Part shown: positions 52,794 to 61,203 of the stretch, piece after piece
How the letters are laid out: the number at the start of each line of letters is the position of its first letter
Position numbering within the stretch: position 1 is the stretch's first letter
NCBI GenBank assembly: GCA_934271365.1
Contig: CAKQRI010000003.1
Location: 55,780 to 119,779 of the forward strand
From: an uncultured Spirochaetales bacterium
GTDB lineage: Bacteria; Spirochaetota; Spirochaetia; Sphaerochaetales; Sphaerochaetaceae
Length of the DNA: 64,000 nucleotides
Direction of reading: 5' to 3'
The notes under the pieces: model-generated
The model's input: only the letters and a program-made list of their open reading frames with translations
Databases searched by the model: none
What the model was told of the DNA's origin: nothing
Made by a program: the position numbers and the translations under genes

Positions 52794-53865
52794 ACTTCAT
52801 ATCTGATATATAAGCCTTCCGTACTGTCTCAAAGATAGAAGCCTGAAGGCTTTTTCTTTTCTCCTCCGAAAGATCCATGCACTTGACTGGGCCTTTCAGC
52901 CTTCTTAGAACACTATATGCAAAATCCTCCGCATCCCTCGAAATCGACTCTCCATCCCGGCATCCAAGCCATGCCTCATAATTCTTTACCTTATCAGAGG
53001 CAATAGCATATACCTCATTATATCTCCGCTCTTCCCCTAAACTGCGCCCTATCAGCAAAGACCGCGTAATGGCATTGAAAGAAGGAGGAAGATCCGGAGG
53101 AGAAGAAAGGTCAAATATAAGATCAGTATTGAAAAGAGGCAGATCTTCATCTTCAAATGTATGGTAGATACCTGAAGAGGATGATATCACAGCATCAAAT
53201 GAAGATACAAATAATCGCCTTTCATCATAAGGTAGCCCTTTAACACCTACAGGCAGAAGGAATATCTTTGACACATCACGAAGCGTCATTGACACATCAT
53301 GCCCTTTCTCTAAAAGAGCAGCAGCAAGCTCCCTTGCATGCTGACCTGATCCAACAATGAGGATGCGACTTGCACTTTCAACCCTCCTTATTACAACTTG
53401 AATCAATTCAGAATCGAGGCTAAGAGAAGCAGGCTTTGACTGCATATCTTTTCCAAAGCTTACAGCCATATTGAACAGCTTTGAAAGGGCTGAAGATGAT
53501 GACGCAGCACTTCTAGCTGCTTCCCATCCATTCCGTATCTGAGATATTACAGAATCCTCTCCGAATCTGGGAGAAAGCACACCAGAAGAAAGCAAGAAAA
53601 GATGAAGGATTGGTTTTTCACTACCGTATCTGTATTTCTTGACTTTTATTGTATTAAGTCCAAGAGCTTTCTCCAGGCATTCGCAGCTTATACTGCCCTC
53701 TGAATAGACTTCAGCCCGATTGCATGTAAGCACCATTACAAGCGGTACTCTTACCATCTTATATAATTCAGACTCATATCTCTCAATATCACAGAGAGAA
53801 GGATTTGATAGCTTTTCAAAAAGATGTGGCTCTTCTGTAAAATCCAGCCCAATAAGATGAATCAT
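52780..53865 (-). CDS. Glutamyl-tRNA reductase-like protein
   Basis: A 361-residue HemA-like protein. The catalytic Cys48 stands in VLTCNRAEVYSE, matching STCNRTEIY of glutamyl-tRNA reductases; GEDSVISQIRNGWEAA near 103 matches GExQILGQVK; the NADPH fold is LIVGSGQHARELAAAL near 170; a C-terminal helical dimerisation region follows. True HemA makes glutamate-1-semialdehyde for tetrapyrroles such as cobalamin. Sequence identity in the middle looks low and the family is usually over 400 residues, so a diverged role is possible. No other tetrapyrrole gene is present. AAGG lies upstream of the ATG; 12 bases after the barrel gene. Confidence 0.75.
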   Translation of the reverse strand: MIHLIGLDFTEEPHLFEKLSNPSLCDIERYESELYKMVRVPLVMVLTCNRAEVYSEGSISCECLEKALGLNTIKVKKYRYGSEKPILHLFLLSSGVLSPRFGEDSVISQIRNGWEAARSAASSSSALSKLFNMAVSFGKDMQSKPASLSLDSELIQVVIRRVESASRILIVGSGQHARELAAALLEKGHDVSMTLRDVSKIFLLPVGVKGLPYDERRLFVSSFDAVISSSSGIYHTFEDEDLPLFNTDLIFDLSSPPDLPPSFNAITRSLLIGRSLGEERRYNEVYAIASDKVKNYEAWLGCRDGESISRDAEDFAYSVLRRLKGPVKCMDLSEEKRKSLQASIFETVRKAYISDMKSRRK

Positions 53866-53877
53866 AAGAGACCTTCT

Positions 53878-54915
53878 TCAGTTTATATAAGTAAGCCCGA
53901 CAACAGGTGTAAGCTTCCGGAAATCAGCTGTTGACAGCGATACACCAAGCAGCAGATTGAAAGACGAGAACTCCCCTTTCATATATAGCCCAAGATAGCC
54001 ATTGTCATGGTTGAAAGAGAAGAACCTATGCTCATATTCTCTATAGCTCACCCCCAGAGCAATACTGAAAGATGGAAGGAACTGGAAAGCAACATCTGTT
54101 TTAAGATCAAAGACTGACACATTATCCGATGTAAGGCCACTATATGAGTAGGAAAGTCTTGGTCTGATAAATGTAAGCTCTCCATCTTTATTTATCCTGC
54201 TGGAACCTACATAAAATGAGACAGTCGAGGAAGAAAGCAGCGAAGGCCAGCTGGCAGACAAAGCTCCATCAGATAAGCTCATGACCTCATCAACATATAA
54301 GCCTATAGCACCATATCTGAAATACAGCAAAGCACCAGCTCCAAGTGAGAACCTAGAAGATCCATTATCATTCTCAAAAGGAGCAAACAGCGCATTCGCA
54401 TAAGCATCTATGAGATTAGATATCTGCTTTGATGGCCTTATCATACTATTTCCACCTGCAAGTCTTACACCGAACGAGAAGTAAGGAAAAGCATAAGCCC
54501 AATCAATCTGTACATCTATTGTGTTATAGACATCAAAGCGGAGTTTATCTGGATTTTCAAAATCATGGCTTCGGCCCCTGAAGTCTGTTCCAAATTGTCC
54601 TGTAAGTGATAGGTTGTTACCTAAGAATGAAAGAACCAGCTTATCTGTATGATTCTGAAAGAGTGAAAGCTTTTCACCACTTGCTGCATCTGCATCTAAA
54701 TCATCACTTCCAAGATAAGAGACAAGGAAACTCCCATAATTTCTCATAAGAGGAAGAGAGGCTGGGTTCGTAAAGGCATCTGCATATGAACCATAATAGG
54801 ATACCGATGAAAAAGGACTGATCTGCAATGACTCAAGTGCATATACCCTTTCTGCATGCAGCATAAAGAGAGAAGAGAGAATCATAACAGAAAAAAGCAG
54901 GATTTTCCTTTTCAT
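53878..54915 (-). CDS. Outer-membrane beta-barrel-like protein
   Basis: A 345-residue protein; start set at 54915 (MKRKILLFSVMILSSLFMLHA), which gives a proper signal peptide, rather than the TTG nine codons upstream. GSYADAFTNPASLPLM near 45 is reminiscent of FadL/PorV-like starts (a conserved N-P after the signal). The remainder shows regular barrel strands (SFGVRLAGGNSM, GYLGLYMKGEFSSFNLLLGVSLST, TPVVGLTYIN). Divergent from dinB and followed by the HemA-like gene. No Shine-Dalgarno; TATCAT lies nine bases upstream. Confidence 0.6.
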   Translation of the reverse strand: MKRKILLFSVMILSSLFMLHAERVYALESLQISPFSSVSYYGSYADAFTNPASLPLMRNYGSFLVSYLGSDDLDADAASGEKLSLFQNHTDKLVLSFLGNNLSLTGQFGTDFRGRSHDFENPDKLRFDVYNTIDVQIDWAYAFPYFSFGVRLAGGNSMIRPSKQISNLIDAYANALFAPFENDNGSSRFSLGAGALLYFRYGAIGLYVDEVMSLSDGALSASWPSLLSSSTVSFYVGSSRINKDGELTFIRPRLSYSYSGLTSDNVSVFDLKTDVAFQFLPSFSIALGVSYREYEHRFFSFNHDNGYLGLYMKGEFSSFNLLLGVSLSTADFRKLTPVVGLTYIN

Positions 54916-54946
54916 AACACTCTGATGATAAATCAAAAACAAGGGA

Positions 54947-54976
54947 GAGACAAACCCAGAACAATAGCGTTAACAT
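54947..54976 (+). promoter_or_regulatory. dinB promoter, apparently leaderless
   Basis: TAACAT at 54971-54976, six bases, ATG 54983; a weak GAGACA -35 lies 18 bases upstream (54947-54952). No Shine-Dalgarno and no LexA-like palindrome recognised. Confidence 0.45.
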
Positions 54977-54982
54977 AAAAAC

Positions 54983-56164
54983 ATGGGTGCAGCCTTCTTT
55001 CATATCGATCTTGATGCTTTTTTTGCCTCTGTTGAGATTCTTGACCATCCTGAATATAGGGGACTTCCTCTTATTATAGGAACACCTGGAAAAAGAAGCG
55101 TCGCATCGACATGCTCATATGAAGCAAGACGTTATGGCGTTCATAGCGCAATGCCAATGACAACGGCTCTGAAGCTCTGTCCTGATGCGCTCTGCATAAA
55201 GCCACGGATGAAGCGCTACAATGAAAAAAGCATGGAAGTGATGGAAATAATAAAATCTTTTGCACCTGGTTTTCTCCAGGTCTCTGTCGATGAAGCCTTC
55301 CTTGATTTTTCAGATATGGAAAGAATATATCCACTAGCAGGAAAAGCTGCTAAGGAACTCAAAAAGAGAATATATGATGCAACTGGCCTTACTGCCTCTA
55401 TTGGCGTCGCTCCTTCTAGGTTTCTTGCAAAGCTGGCTTCGGACTATCATAAGCCTGATGGCCTGACGATTGTACCAGCTGGCCGGGAAGAGGAGTTCAT
55501 TGACAGAGTTGGACTTGGCAAGCTATGGGGAATAGGACAGTCAATGAAAGAAAGACTGCAGAGAAAAGGCATTTATTCAGCAGCTGCTCTCAGGAATTAT
55601 AAAGAAGATGAACTCATGAGCTTATTCGGCAGAAGCTCTGGAGAGTATCTCTATAAAGCAGTCAGAGGGATAGATCCTGGAATATATCAAAATGATGCAA
55701 AAAGCCATTCCATATCAACTGAGACAACATTTTACAATGATATATATGATAGAAACATACTTGAGGCCTACCTTCTTGAAATGAGCCAGGAAGTGATGTT
55801 CAGAGCCTTAGATGAGAACCAGATTCCAAGGACTGTCGTGCTTAAGCTGCGCTATGGAGAGGATTTCTCTACAACAACTGTCCAGATAACGCCATATGAG
55901 GAAATCTACTCATCCGATGATGTATACAGATATCTTAAAAAGCTTCTTGACTCAAGATGGGACAAAAGAGGCATAAGGCTGCTTGGTGTAGCTTTAGCAA
56001 ACACATACGAGGGTGATAACCCTGCACAGCGGGACTTCTTCATGGAAAATCAGGAAAAGAGAAGGAAACTTGACAAGGTAGTGCTTGCTCTTTCAAAGGA
56101 TGGAGCAAAGATAATGAAAGCACGCAGTCTCGAAAACAGAGAGCGGAACAACAAAGAATATTGA
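54983..56164 (+). CDS. dinB: DNA polymerase IV (Y-family translesion polymerase)
   Basis: Error-prone polymerase bypassing lesions. FFHIDLDAFFASVEI at 5-19 holds the first metal-binding Asp and the aromatic steric gate FF; STCSYEARRYGVHSAMPM near 41-58 and VSVDEAFLDFSDM near 101-113 (catalytic DE) complete the palm. The HhH region LWGIGQSMKERL near 180 and little finger follow. Its 393 residues are normal. A beta-clamp binding peptide near the end is not obvious. Start without ribosome-binding site (see promoter). Followed by trmL after 32 bases. Confidence 0.95.
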   Translation: MGAAFFHIDLDAFFASVEILDHPEYRGLPLIIGTPGKRSVASTCSYEARRYGVHSAMPMTTALKLCPDALCIKPRMKRYNEKSMEVMEIIKSFAPGFLQVSVDEAFLDFSDMERIYPLAGKAAKELKKRIYDATGLTASIGVAPSRFLAKLASDYHKPDGLTIVPAGREEEFIDRVGLGKLWGIGQSMKERLQRKGIYSAAALRNYKEDELMSLFGRSSGEYLYKAVRGIDPGIYQNDAKSHSISTETTFYNDIYDRNILEAYLLEMSQEVMFRALDENQIPRTVVLKLRYGEDFSTTTVQITPYEEIYSSDDVYRYLKKLLDSRWDKRGIRLLGVALANTYEGDNPAQRDFFMENQEKRRKLDKVVLALSKDGAKIMKARSLENRERNNKEY

Positions 56165-56190
56165 GTCACAATGGCTCTTGGTGATAATAT
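56161..56190 (+). promoter_or_regulatory. trmL-proC promoter, apparently leaderless
   Basis: TTGAGT (56161-56166, overlapping the dinB stop), 18-base spacer, TAATAT (56185-56190), six bases, ATG 56197. No Shine-Dalgarno. Confidence 0.55.
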
Positions 56191-56196
56191 CCTACT

Positions 56197-56700
56197 ATGC
56201 TGAAAGTATGTCTATTCGAACCTGAGATTCCCCAGAATACAGGCAATATTGCCAGAAGCTGTGCAGCAACTGGAACAGAACTCCATCTTGTGCATCCGCT
56301 AGGCTTCGACATCTCAGAAAAAGCCGTAAGACATGCGGGACTGGATTACTGGAAAGACGTGAAGATTGTCGAGTATCCATCAGTGGAAAGATTCTTTGAT
56401 GAACATGAAAATGATGAGCTCTATTTCTTTTCTCAGAAAGGTGCAAGAATCTATTCAGACATCAGATATGATACCAAAAGGGATACTTACCTAATCTTTG
56501 GAAAAGAAAGCGTAGGTCTTGATGAGAATATCCTGAGGAAATACAAAGACAGAGTTCTGAGAATTCCTATGAAAAATAATATAAGATGCCTGAATCTATC
56601 CAACAGTGTCGCTGTTGCTATTTATGACTATTATAGAAAAGCTAACTGGGATGGATTCAGAACAGAAGGGATCCTAGCATCAGGAAAGGGAGAGCTATGA
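56197..56700 (+). CDS. trmL: tRNA (cytidine/uridine-34-2'-O)-methyltransferase
   Basis: SPOUT-class enzyme methylating the wobble ribose of tRNA-Leu. FEPEIPQNTGNIARSCAATG at 8-27, IFGKESVGLDENIL near 107-120 and IPMKNNIRCLNLSNSVAVA near 129-147 are the three SPOUT motifs forming the trefoil knot. Its 167 residues match the compact TrmL. Its end overlaps the proC ATG by four bases (ATGA). Confidence 0.95.
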   Translation: MLKVCLFEPEIPQNTGNIARSCAATGTELHLVHPLGFDISEKAVRHAGLDYWKDVKIVEYPSVERFFDEHENDELYFFSQKGARIYSDIRYDTKRDTYLIFGKESVGLDENILRKYKDRVLRIPMKNNIRCLNLSNSVAVAIYDYYRKANWDGFRTEGILASGKGEL

Positions 56701-57476
56701 AGATTTCAATAATAGGCTGTGGCAATATGGGAGCAGCAATTGCAGCTGCACTTGAGACAGTAGAAGAATATGAAGTCTCTGTATATGACAGCAACCGAGA
56801 TAAAGCTGCTGAATTCTGCAAAAAACGGAATATAACACTATTAGATGACATGAAAATGGCAGAAGGAGCTGGCGTAGTCGTCATCGCAGTCAAGCCTCAG
56901 ATTCTGCCTTCTCTATATGATTCGCTTTCAGATTTAAAGCCAGGACTTTTCATATCGATAGCAGCAGGAGTTCCACTGAGAGTGCTTGAAGAGAAGCTCA
57001 AGACAGGAAGCATTGTCAGATTCATGCCGAATATTGCTGCAAAATGCAAATCTGCCGTAACTGCAGTTGCACTTGGAAGCACAGTGAAAGATGAAGCTCT
57101 TCCACTCTCGATTGCATCATCTTTTGGCTCTGCATTCATTCTTCCTGAGAATCTGTTTCCAGCATTCATAGGGATATCAGGTTCTGCAATTGCTTATGTA
57201 TTTGAATTCATCCATTATCTTGCACTTGGCGGTGTCAAAGAAGGAATACCATACACTCAGAGTGCGGAAATAGCAAAAGATACACTTACATCAGCAATTA
57301 AGCTGATGGAAGAGAGTGGCAAGGGTGCAATAGATCTCGAAACTATGGTATGCTCTGCAGCAGGAACAACTATTGAAGGAGTAGAGGCTCTATCAGAAGG
57401 TGCTTTTGGCTTTACTGTAATGAAAGCAGCTGAAAGAGCAGCAGCTAAGAGCAGAGAACTGGAAAAGAATGCTTAA
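56697..57476 (+). CDS. proC: Pyrroline-5-carboxylate reductase
   Basis: Last step of proline synthesis, reducing P5C with NAD(P)H. The Rossmann loop is IIGCGNMGAAIAAAL at 4-18; VVIAVKPQILPSL near 60 and RFMPNIAAKCKSAVTAVA near 107 are family landmarks; the C-terminal helical dimer domain has SGSAIAYVFEF and MVCSAAGTTIEGVEAL near 217. Length 259. Cotranscribed with trmL; 11 bases before serS. proA and proB are 5 kb away on the other strand. Confidence 0.95.
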   Translation: MKISIIGCGNMGAAIAAALETVEEYEVSVYDSNRDKAAEFCKKRNITLLDDMKMAEGAGVVVIAVKPQILPSLYDSLSDLKPGLFISIAAGVPLRVLEEKLKTGSIVRFMPNIAAKCKSAVTAVALGSTVKDEALPLSIASSFGSAFILPENLFPAFIGISGSAIAYVFEFIHYLALGGVKEGIPYTQSAEIAKDTLTSAIKLMEESGKGAIDLETMVCSAAGTTIEGVEALSEGAFGFTVMKAAERAAAKSRELEKNA

Positions 57477-57487
57477 GGAGCAGAAAA

Positions 57488-58771
57488 ATGATAGATACAA
57501 AAGAACTGAAAAGCAGACATGACGAAATTGCGGAAAACATCAGAAACCGCTACATGAACGTTGATTTAGATGGCATCATTGCATTGCAGGATGAAAGATA
57601 TGAGCTACTCCAGAAGACAGAAGCTCTCAGAGCAAAAAGGAATGAGACCGCCCAGAAGATGAAGGGAAAGCTTGATCCTGAAACAAGGGAGAAATATATA
57701 AAAGAAGGAAAGGCAATCAAAGATGAGCTTCAGATCCTTGAAAATAAGCTTGTAGAAGCTGATCAGAAATTCAATGATGCAGCAAGAACCATTCCAAATT
57801 ATGCATCACCTAAAGCTCCTATCGGAAAAGAAGACAAAGACAGCCTTGCTATCAAATTCGTCGGAGAACCTACAAAATTCAGCTTCAAGGCAAAGGACCA
57901 TGTACAGCTTGGTGAAGAGCTGGATATTCTTGATTTTGACAGCGGAGCAAAAGTTGCAGGCCAGAAATTCTATTATATAAAGAACAGAGGCGTTATCCTT
58001 CAGATGGCTATTGAAAGATATGCCATGGACATTGTTATTAAGCATGGATTCACCCCTTTCATCACACCAGATGTTGCAAAAGAAGAGATACTCAACGGAA
58101 TTGGATTCAATCCTAGAGGAGCTGAATCAAACATCTATACTCTTGAAGGTACTGGGACATGTCTTGTAGGTACAGCAGAAATCACTCTTGGTGGTTATTA
58201 CAGCAATATGATCCTTAACAAGAGTGATCTGCCAATAAAGATGACAGGACTATCCCACTGCTTCAGACGTGAAGCAGGCGGTGCTGGACAGTATTCAAAA
58301 GGACTTTATAGAGTACACCAGTTCTCTAAGCTGGAAATGTTCATCTACTGTCTCCCTGAAGAAAGCGAAAGCTATCATGAGAAGCTTCTGAAAATTGAAG
58401 AGGAGATATTCTCAGGTCTAGGCCTGCCTTATAGAATCGTAGATACAGCAACTGGAGATCTTGGAGCTCCGGCATACCGCAAATTCGATATTGAAGCATG
58501 GATGCCAGGCAGAGGAGATGAAGGAGAATACGGAGAAGTCACAAGTACATCAAACTGCACTGACTATCAGGCAAGAAGCCTTAATATCAGATATAGAGAT
58601 GACGATGGGAAAATCAAGTTCGTACATATGCTGAATGGAACAGCTGTTGCACTTTCAAGAGCTATCGTAGCTGTTATGGAGAACTATCAGAATGAAGATG
58701 GCTCTATCTCTATTCCGCCAGCTCTTATTCCTTACTGTGGTTTCGATAAGATTGAGAAGATTGCAAAATAA
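57488..58771 (+). CDS. serS: Seryl-tRNA synthetase
   Basis: Class II synthetase charging tRNA-Ser (and tRNA-Sec if present). The N-terminal coiled-coil arm spans about 25-105; motif 2 is CFRREAGGAGQYSKGLYRVHQ near 258-277 (one residue trimmed here) and motif 3 NGTAVALSRAIVAVMENYQ near 380. STSNCTDYQARSLNIRY near 350 is a typical SerRS block. AAGGAG precedes the ATG. Length 427. A weak terminator follows. Confidence 0.97.
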   Translation: MIDTKELKSRHDEIAENIRNRYMNVDLDGIIALQDERYELLQKTEALRAKRNETAQKMKGKLDPETREKYIKEGKAIKDELQILENKLVEADQKFNDAARTIPNYASPKAPIGKEDKDSLAIKFVGEPTKFSFKAKDHVQLGEELDILDFDSGAKVAGQKFYYIKNRGVILQMAIERYAMDIVIKHGFTPFITPDVAKEEILNGIGFNPRGAESNIYTLEGTGTCLVGTAEITLGGYYSNMILNKSDLPIKMTGLSHCFRREAGGAGQYSKGLYRVHQFSKLEMFIYCLPEESESYHEKLLKIEEEIFSGLGLPYRIVDTATGDLGAPAYRKFDIEAWMPGRGDEGEYGEVTSTSNCTDYQARSLNIRYRDDDGKIKFVHMLNGTAVALSRAIVAVMENYQNEDGSISIPPALIPYCGFDKIEKIAK

Positions 58772-58780
58772 CCAGATAAA

Positions 58781-58803
58781 AGGCAGCCTATGGCTGTCTT
58801 TTG
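58781..58803 (+). terminator. Weak terminator after serS
   Basis: Stem AGGCAGCC/GGCTGTCT (58781-58788 with 58792-58799, one G-U), three-base loop, then TTTTG. Short T-run, so readthrough into pncB is likely. Confidence 0.5.
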
Positions 58804-58823
58804 TCATTTATAGAGGTATATAG

Positions 58824-60272
58824 ATGCAGAAAAGCGCACTTATTACAGATTTTTATGAACTGACAATGATGCAGGGATATTTCCTTGAGAAGCATAATCC
58901 TCAGGTAGTCTTTGATATGTTCTATAGAACAAATCCATTCAGTGGTGGCTACACTATATTCACAGGACTTGAAGAGCTTCTTGATAAGCTTGAAGGCCTG
59001 ACTTTCTCAACTGATGATATAGAATATCTCAGAAGTCTGAATCAGTTCGATGACTCTTTCCTTGATTTTCTCAAAAACTATCATTTCACAGGCGATATAT
59101 ATGCATTCGAGGAAGGAACACCTGCTTTTCCTGGAGAACCGCTTATCAGAGTGGAGACATCTCTAATTGATGCGCAGCTGATTGAATCCCTCCTGCTCAA
59201 CACAGTAAACTTCCAGACTCTTATTGCAACAAAAGCCAATAGAATGGTTCTAGCTACAAAAGGCCATGGTGCAATAATGGAATTCGGACTCAGAAGAGCA
59301 CAGGGAGAAGACGGTGCGCATAGTGCAGCAAGAGCTTCATTCATAGGCGGCACAAAAGTCACAAGTGATACTTATGCAGGAAAGATCTATGGAATCCCTG
59401 TAGCAGGAACAATGGCACATTCATGGATTATGAGCTTCAAAAGCGAAGAAGAAGCCTTCAGACGCTTTGCTGAAATCTATCCTGATAACTGCATTTTCCT
59501 CATAGATACATATGATGTCCTTGGCTCAGGAATTGAAGCTGCAATAAAGATTGGACTGGAAATGAAAGAGAAAGGCAAAAGAATCGGTGTCAGGATTGAC
59601 TCTGGAGATTTATCATATCTTACTAAAGCCGTTAGAACAAAGCTTGATGAAGCAGGTCTTAAAGATGCAACTATATGCATATCAAATGATCTCACAGAAG
59701 ATATCATCCTCAATCTGATAAATGATGGAGCTCCGATTGATAGCTGGGGAATAGGGACACATCTTGTAACAGGAGGTTCTCAGGCATCTCTAAATGGTGT
59801 TTATAAGCTGTCCGCTCAGTATGAAGATGGAGAGCTTAAACCTAAAATGAAAGTGTCAAACAGCTATGAGAAAACAACTAATCCAGGAAGAAAGCAGGTT
59901 TATAGATTCTTCGACAGAAACGGGAATGCACTTGCCGACCTAATCGCATTGGAAGATGAGGATATAACTGCAGGAAAGGACTATACATTCTACCATCCAT
60001 TCTCTACTCAGGACCTATTCCATCTGAAATCTGCAAAGTATTCTGAGATAAAGTCTCTCCTTGTCAAGAAGATGGAAGGTGGAAAGAAGATCCAGAAATC
60101 TCCTTCTCTTCCAGCTATACAGAAGAATGCTGCAGAGCTTATCTCTCATTTTGATAAATCATATACAAGACAGATCAACCCTCATATATATAAAGTGTCA
60201 TTATCTGAGAAGCTCAGAAACCTAAAAACCGATATGATAATAAAAACAAGAACAATGGAAGAAAGGGAATAG
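58824..60272 (+). CDS. pncB: Nicotinate phosphoribosyltransferase
   Basis: NAD salvage: nicotinate plus PRPP to nicotinate mononucleotide. ALITDFYELTMMQGYF at 5-20 is the family opening; EFGLRRAQGEDGAHSAARASFIGG near 153 (the Arg-Arg and the conserved phosphohistidine loop region nearby, GTMAHSWIMSF near 195) and GVRIDSGDLSYL near 257 are diagnostic. Its 482 residues place it with the longer bacterial PncB2-like group. GAGG precedes the ATG. A terminator hairpin follows that also covers the stop of the convergent gene. Confidence 0.95.
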   Translation: MQKSALITDFYELTMMQGYFLEKHNPQVVFDMFYRTNPFSGGYTIFTGLEELLDKLEGLTFSTDDIEYLRSLNQFDDSFLDFLKNYHFTGDIYAFEEGTPAFPGEPLIRVETSLIDAQLIESLLLNTVNFQTLIATKANRMVLATKGHGAIMEFGLRRAQGEDGAHSAARASFIGGTKVTSDTYAGKIYGIPVAGTMAHSWIMSFKSEEEAFRRFAEIYPDNCIFLIDTYDVLGSGIEAAIKIGLEMKEKGKRIGVRIDSGDLSYLTKAVRTKLDEAGLKDATICISNDLTEDIILNLINDGAPIDSWGIGTHLVTGGSQASLNGVYKLSAQYEDGELKPKMKVSNSYEKTTNPGRKQVYRFFDRNGNALADLIALEDEDITAGKDYTFYHPFSTQDLFHLKSAKYSEIKSLLVKKMEGGKKIQKSPSLPAIQKNAAELISHFDKSYTRQINPHIYKVSLSEKLRNLKTDMIIKTRTMEERE

Positions 60273-60280
60273 CATAAAGA

Positions 60281-60309
60281 AACTGGAAGGGTCAAACCTT
60301 CCAGTTTTT
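60281..60309. terminator. Bidirectional terminator between pncB and the unknown minus-strand gene
   Basis: Perfect 10-bp stem AACTGGAAGG/CCTTCCAGTT (60281-60290 with 60297-60306), loop GTCAAA, plus-strand tail TTTTT. The loop contains the stop codon of the minus-strand gene, so one stem arm is coding. Confidence 0.85.
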
Positions 60310-61203
60310 CTGCAATGTGAAGAAGTCTGTTTTCTGTATATTTATCTGCTTCTTCTTAACTTCTTCCTGAAGGACTTCCTTATCAACATAAGGCTTCCAC
60401 TTCTCAATTATATTCTTACCTGCGATGCGTCTGATTGAAAGAGCTTTGGTATAGAACCGGTTCATGCCATCACATTCGCTTCTATTCTCTATTATTGAAA
60501 TTCTATTAGGGAACTGTACAGCAAGCATTCTGACTGTAACAATGCTGTAGCCAAAGAGATGGCATCTGACACCAAAATCAAGAGACTGATAAAACTCTCC
60601 CATGATATTTACATCATATGCTCTTAAACGCTGGAAAAGAGCTCTATCATATAAACCTATTTCAAGAAGAGGATAAAGATTCATCTCAGGCTTCTCACTT
60701 TCTATATTAGGCATGAATGACTGAGGATCGACTTCCTTGCCTCTGATAAAAGGAGCTCTCAGCGTAGGCATGACCTCTCCTTGAGAAGAAATCATAACAG
60801 GAGAAATCACAGCTGGATGATTCTTATCGGACATAAGAGCCATAAGCTTCTCTCCCTCAAATGCTATTATTGATAAATCTGTCCTGACTACAAGAAAGAA
60901 AGTAGCATCGCATTCATCTGCGAAGGCATTAATGAATTCCCCTGTACTCGTTTCATCCTTCAAAACAATGAAAGTAGCGTCAGGAAACTTCTCTATGAGA
61001 TCCTGGTTATCCTCCATTCTGTACTCCGTTGTAAGTACATGAATCGAGGAATTCATATTAGCATTATACCAGCTGAGAGTATCAATAAGCTCTGATCGTC
61101 CTGCAAAATCAAGAATGCCGATAGCTAGCTGCCTCTGTCTGTATAATGATGAAAGCCTAAGACCTATATCCTGTTTTCTGTAAATTATCTTATAGTTCTT
61201 CAT
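60292..61203 (-). CDS. Uncharacterised protein, possible GT-A-like glycosyltransferase fold
   Basis: A 303-residue cytosolic protein that I do not recognise with confidence. The region about 55-190 is similar in layout to GT2 glycosyltransferases: FIVLKDETSTGEFINAFADE (98-117), then FFLVVRTDLSI (121-131), whose R-T-D could take the place of the D-x-D metal motif, and a later GEFYQSLDFGVR (203-214) like the substrate segment. It ends with a helical basic tail. Its start lies inside the 3' end of proB (14-base overlap), so it is cotranscribed with proline genes, but a role in proline metabolism is not indicated. Confidence 0.5.
   Translation of the reverse strand: MKNYKIIYRKQDIGLRLSSLYRQRQLAIGILDFAGRSELIDTLSWYNANMNSSIHVLTTEYRMEDNQDLIEKFPDATFIVLKDETSTGEFINAFADECDATFFLVVRTDLSIIAFEGEKLMALMSDKNHPAVISPVMISSQGEVMPTLRAPFIRGKEVDPQSFMPNIESEKPEMNLYPLLEIGLYDRALFQRLRAYDVNIMGEFYQSLDFGVRCHLFGYSIVTVRMLAVQFPNRISIIENRSECDGMNRFYTKALSIRRIAGKNIIEKWKPYVDKEVLQEEVKKKQINIQKTDFFTLQKNWKV

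Noticed and set aside
54820..54982. LexA-type SOS box before dinB
   Set aside because: No recognisable palindromic LexA site could be identified by eye; only the -10 box at the start codon was supported.
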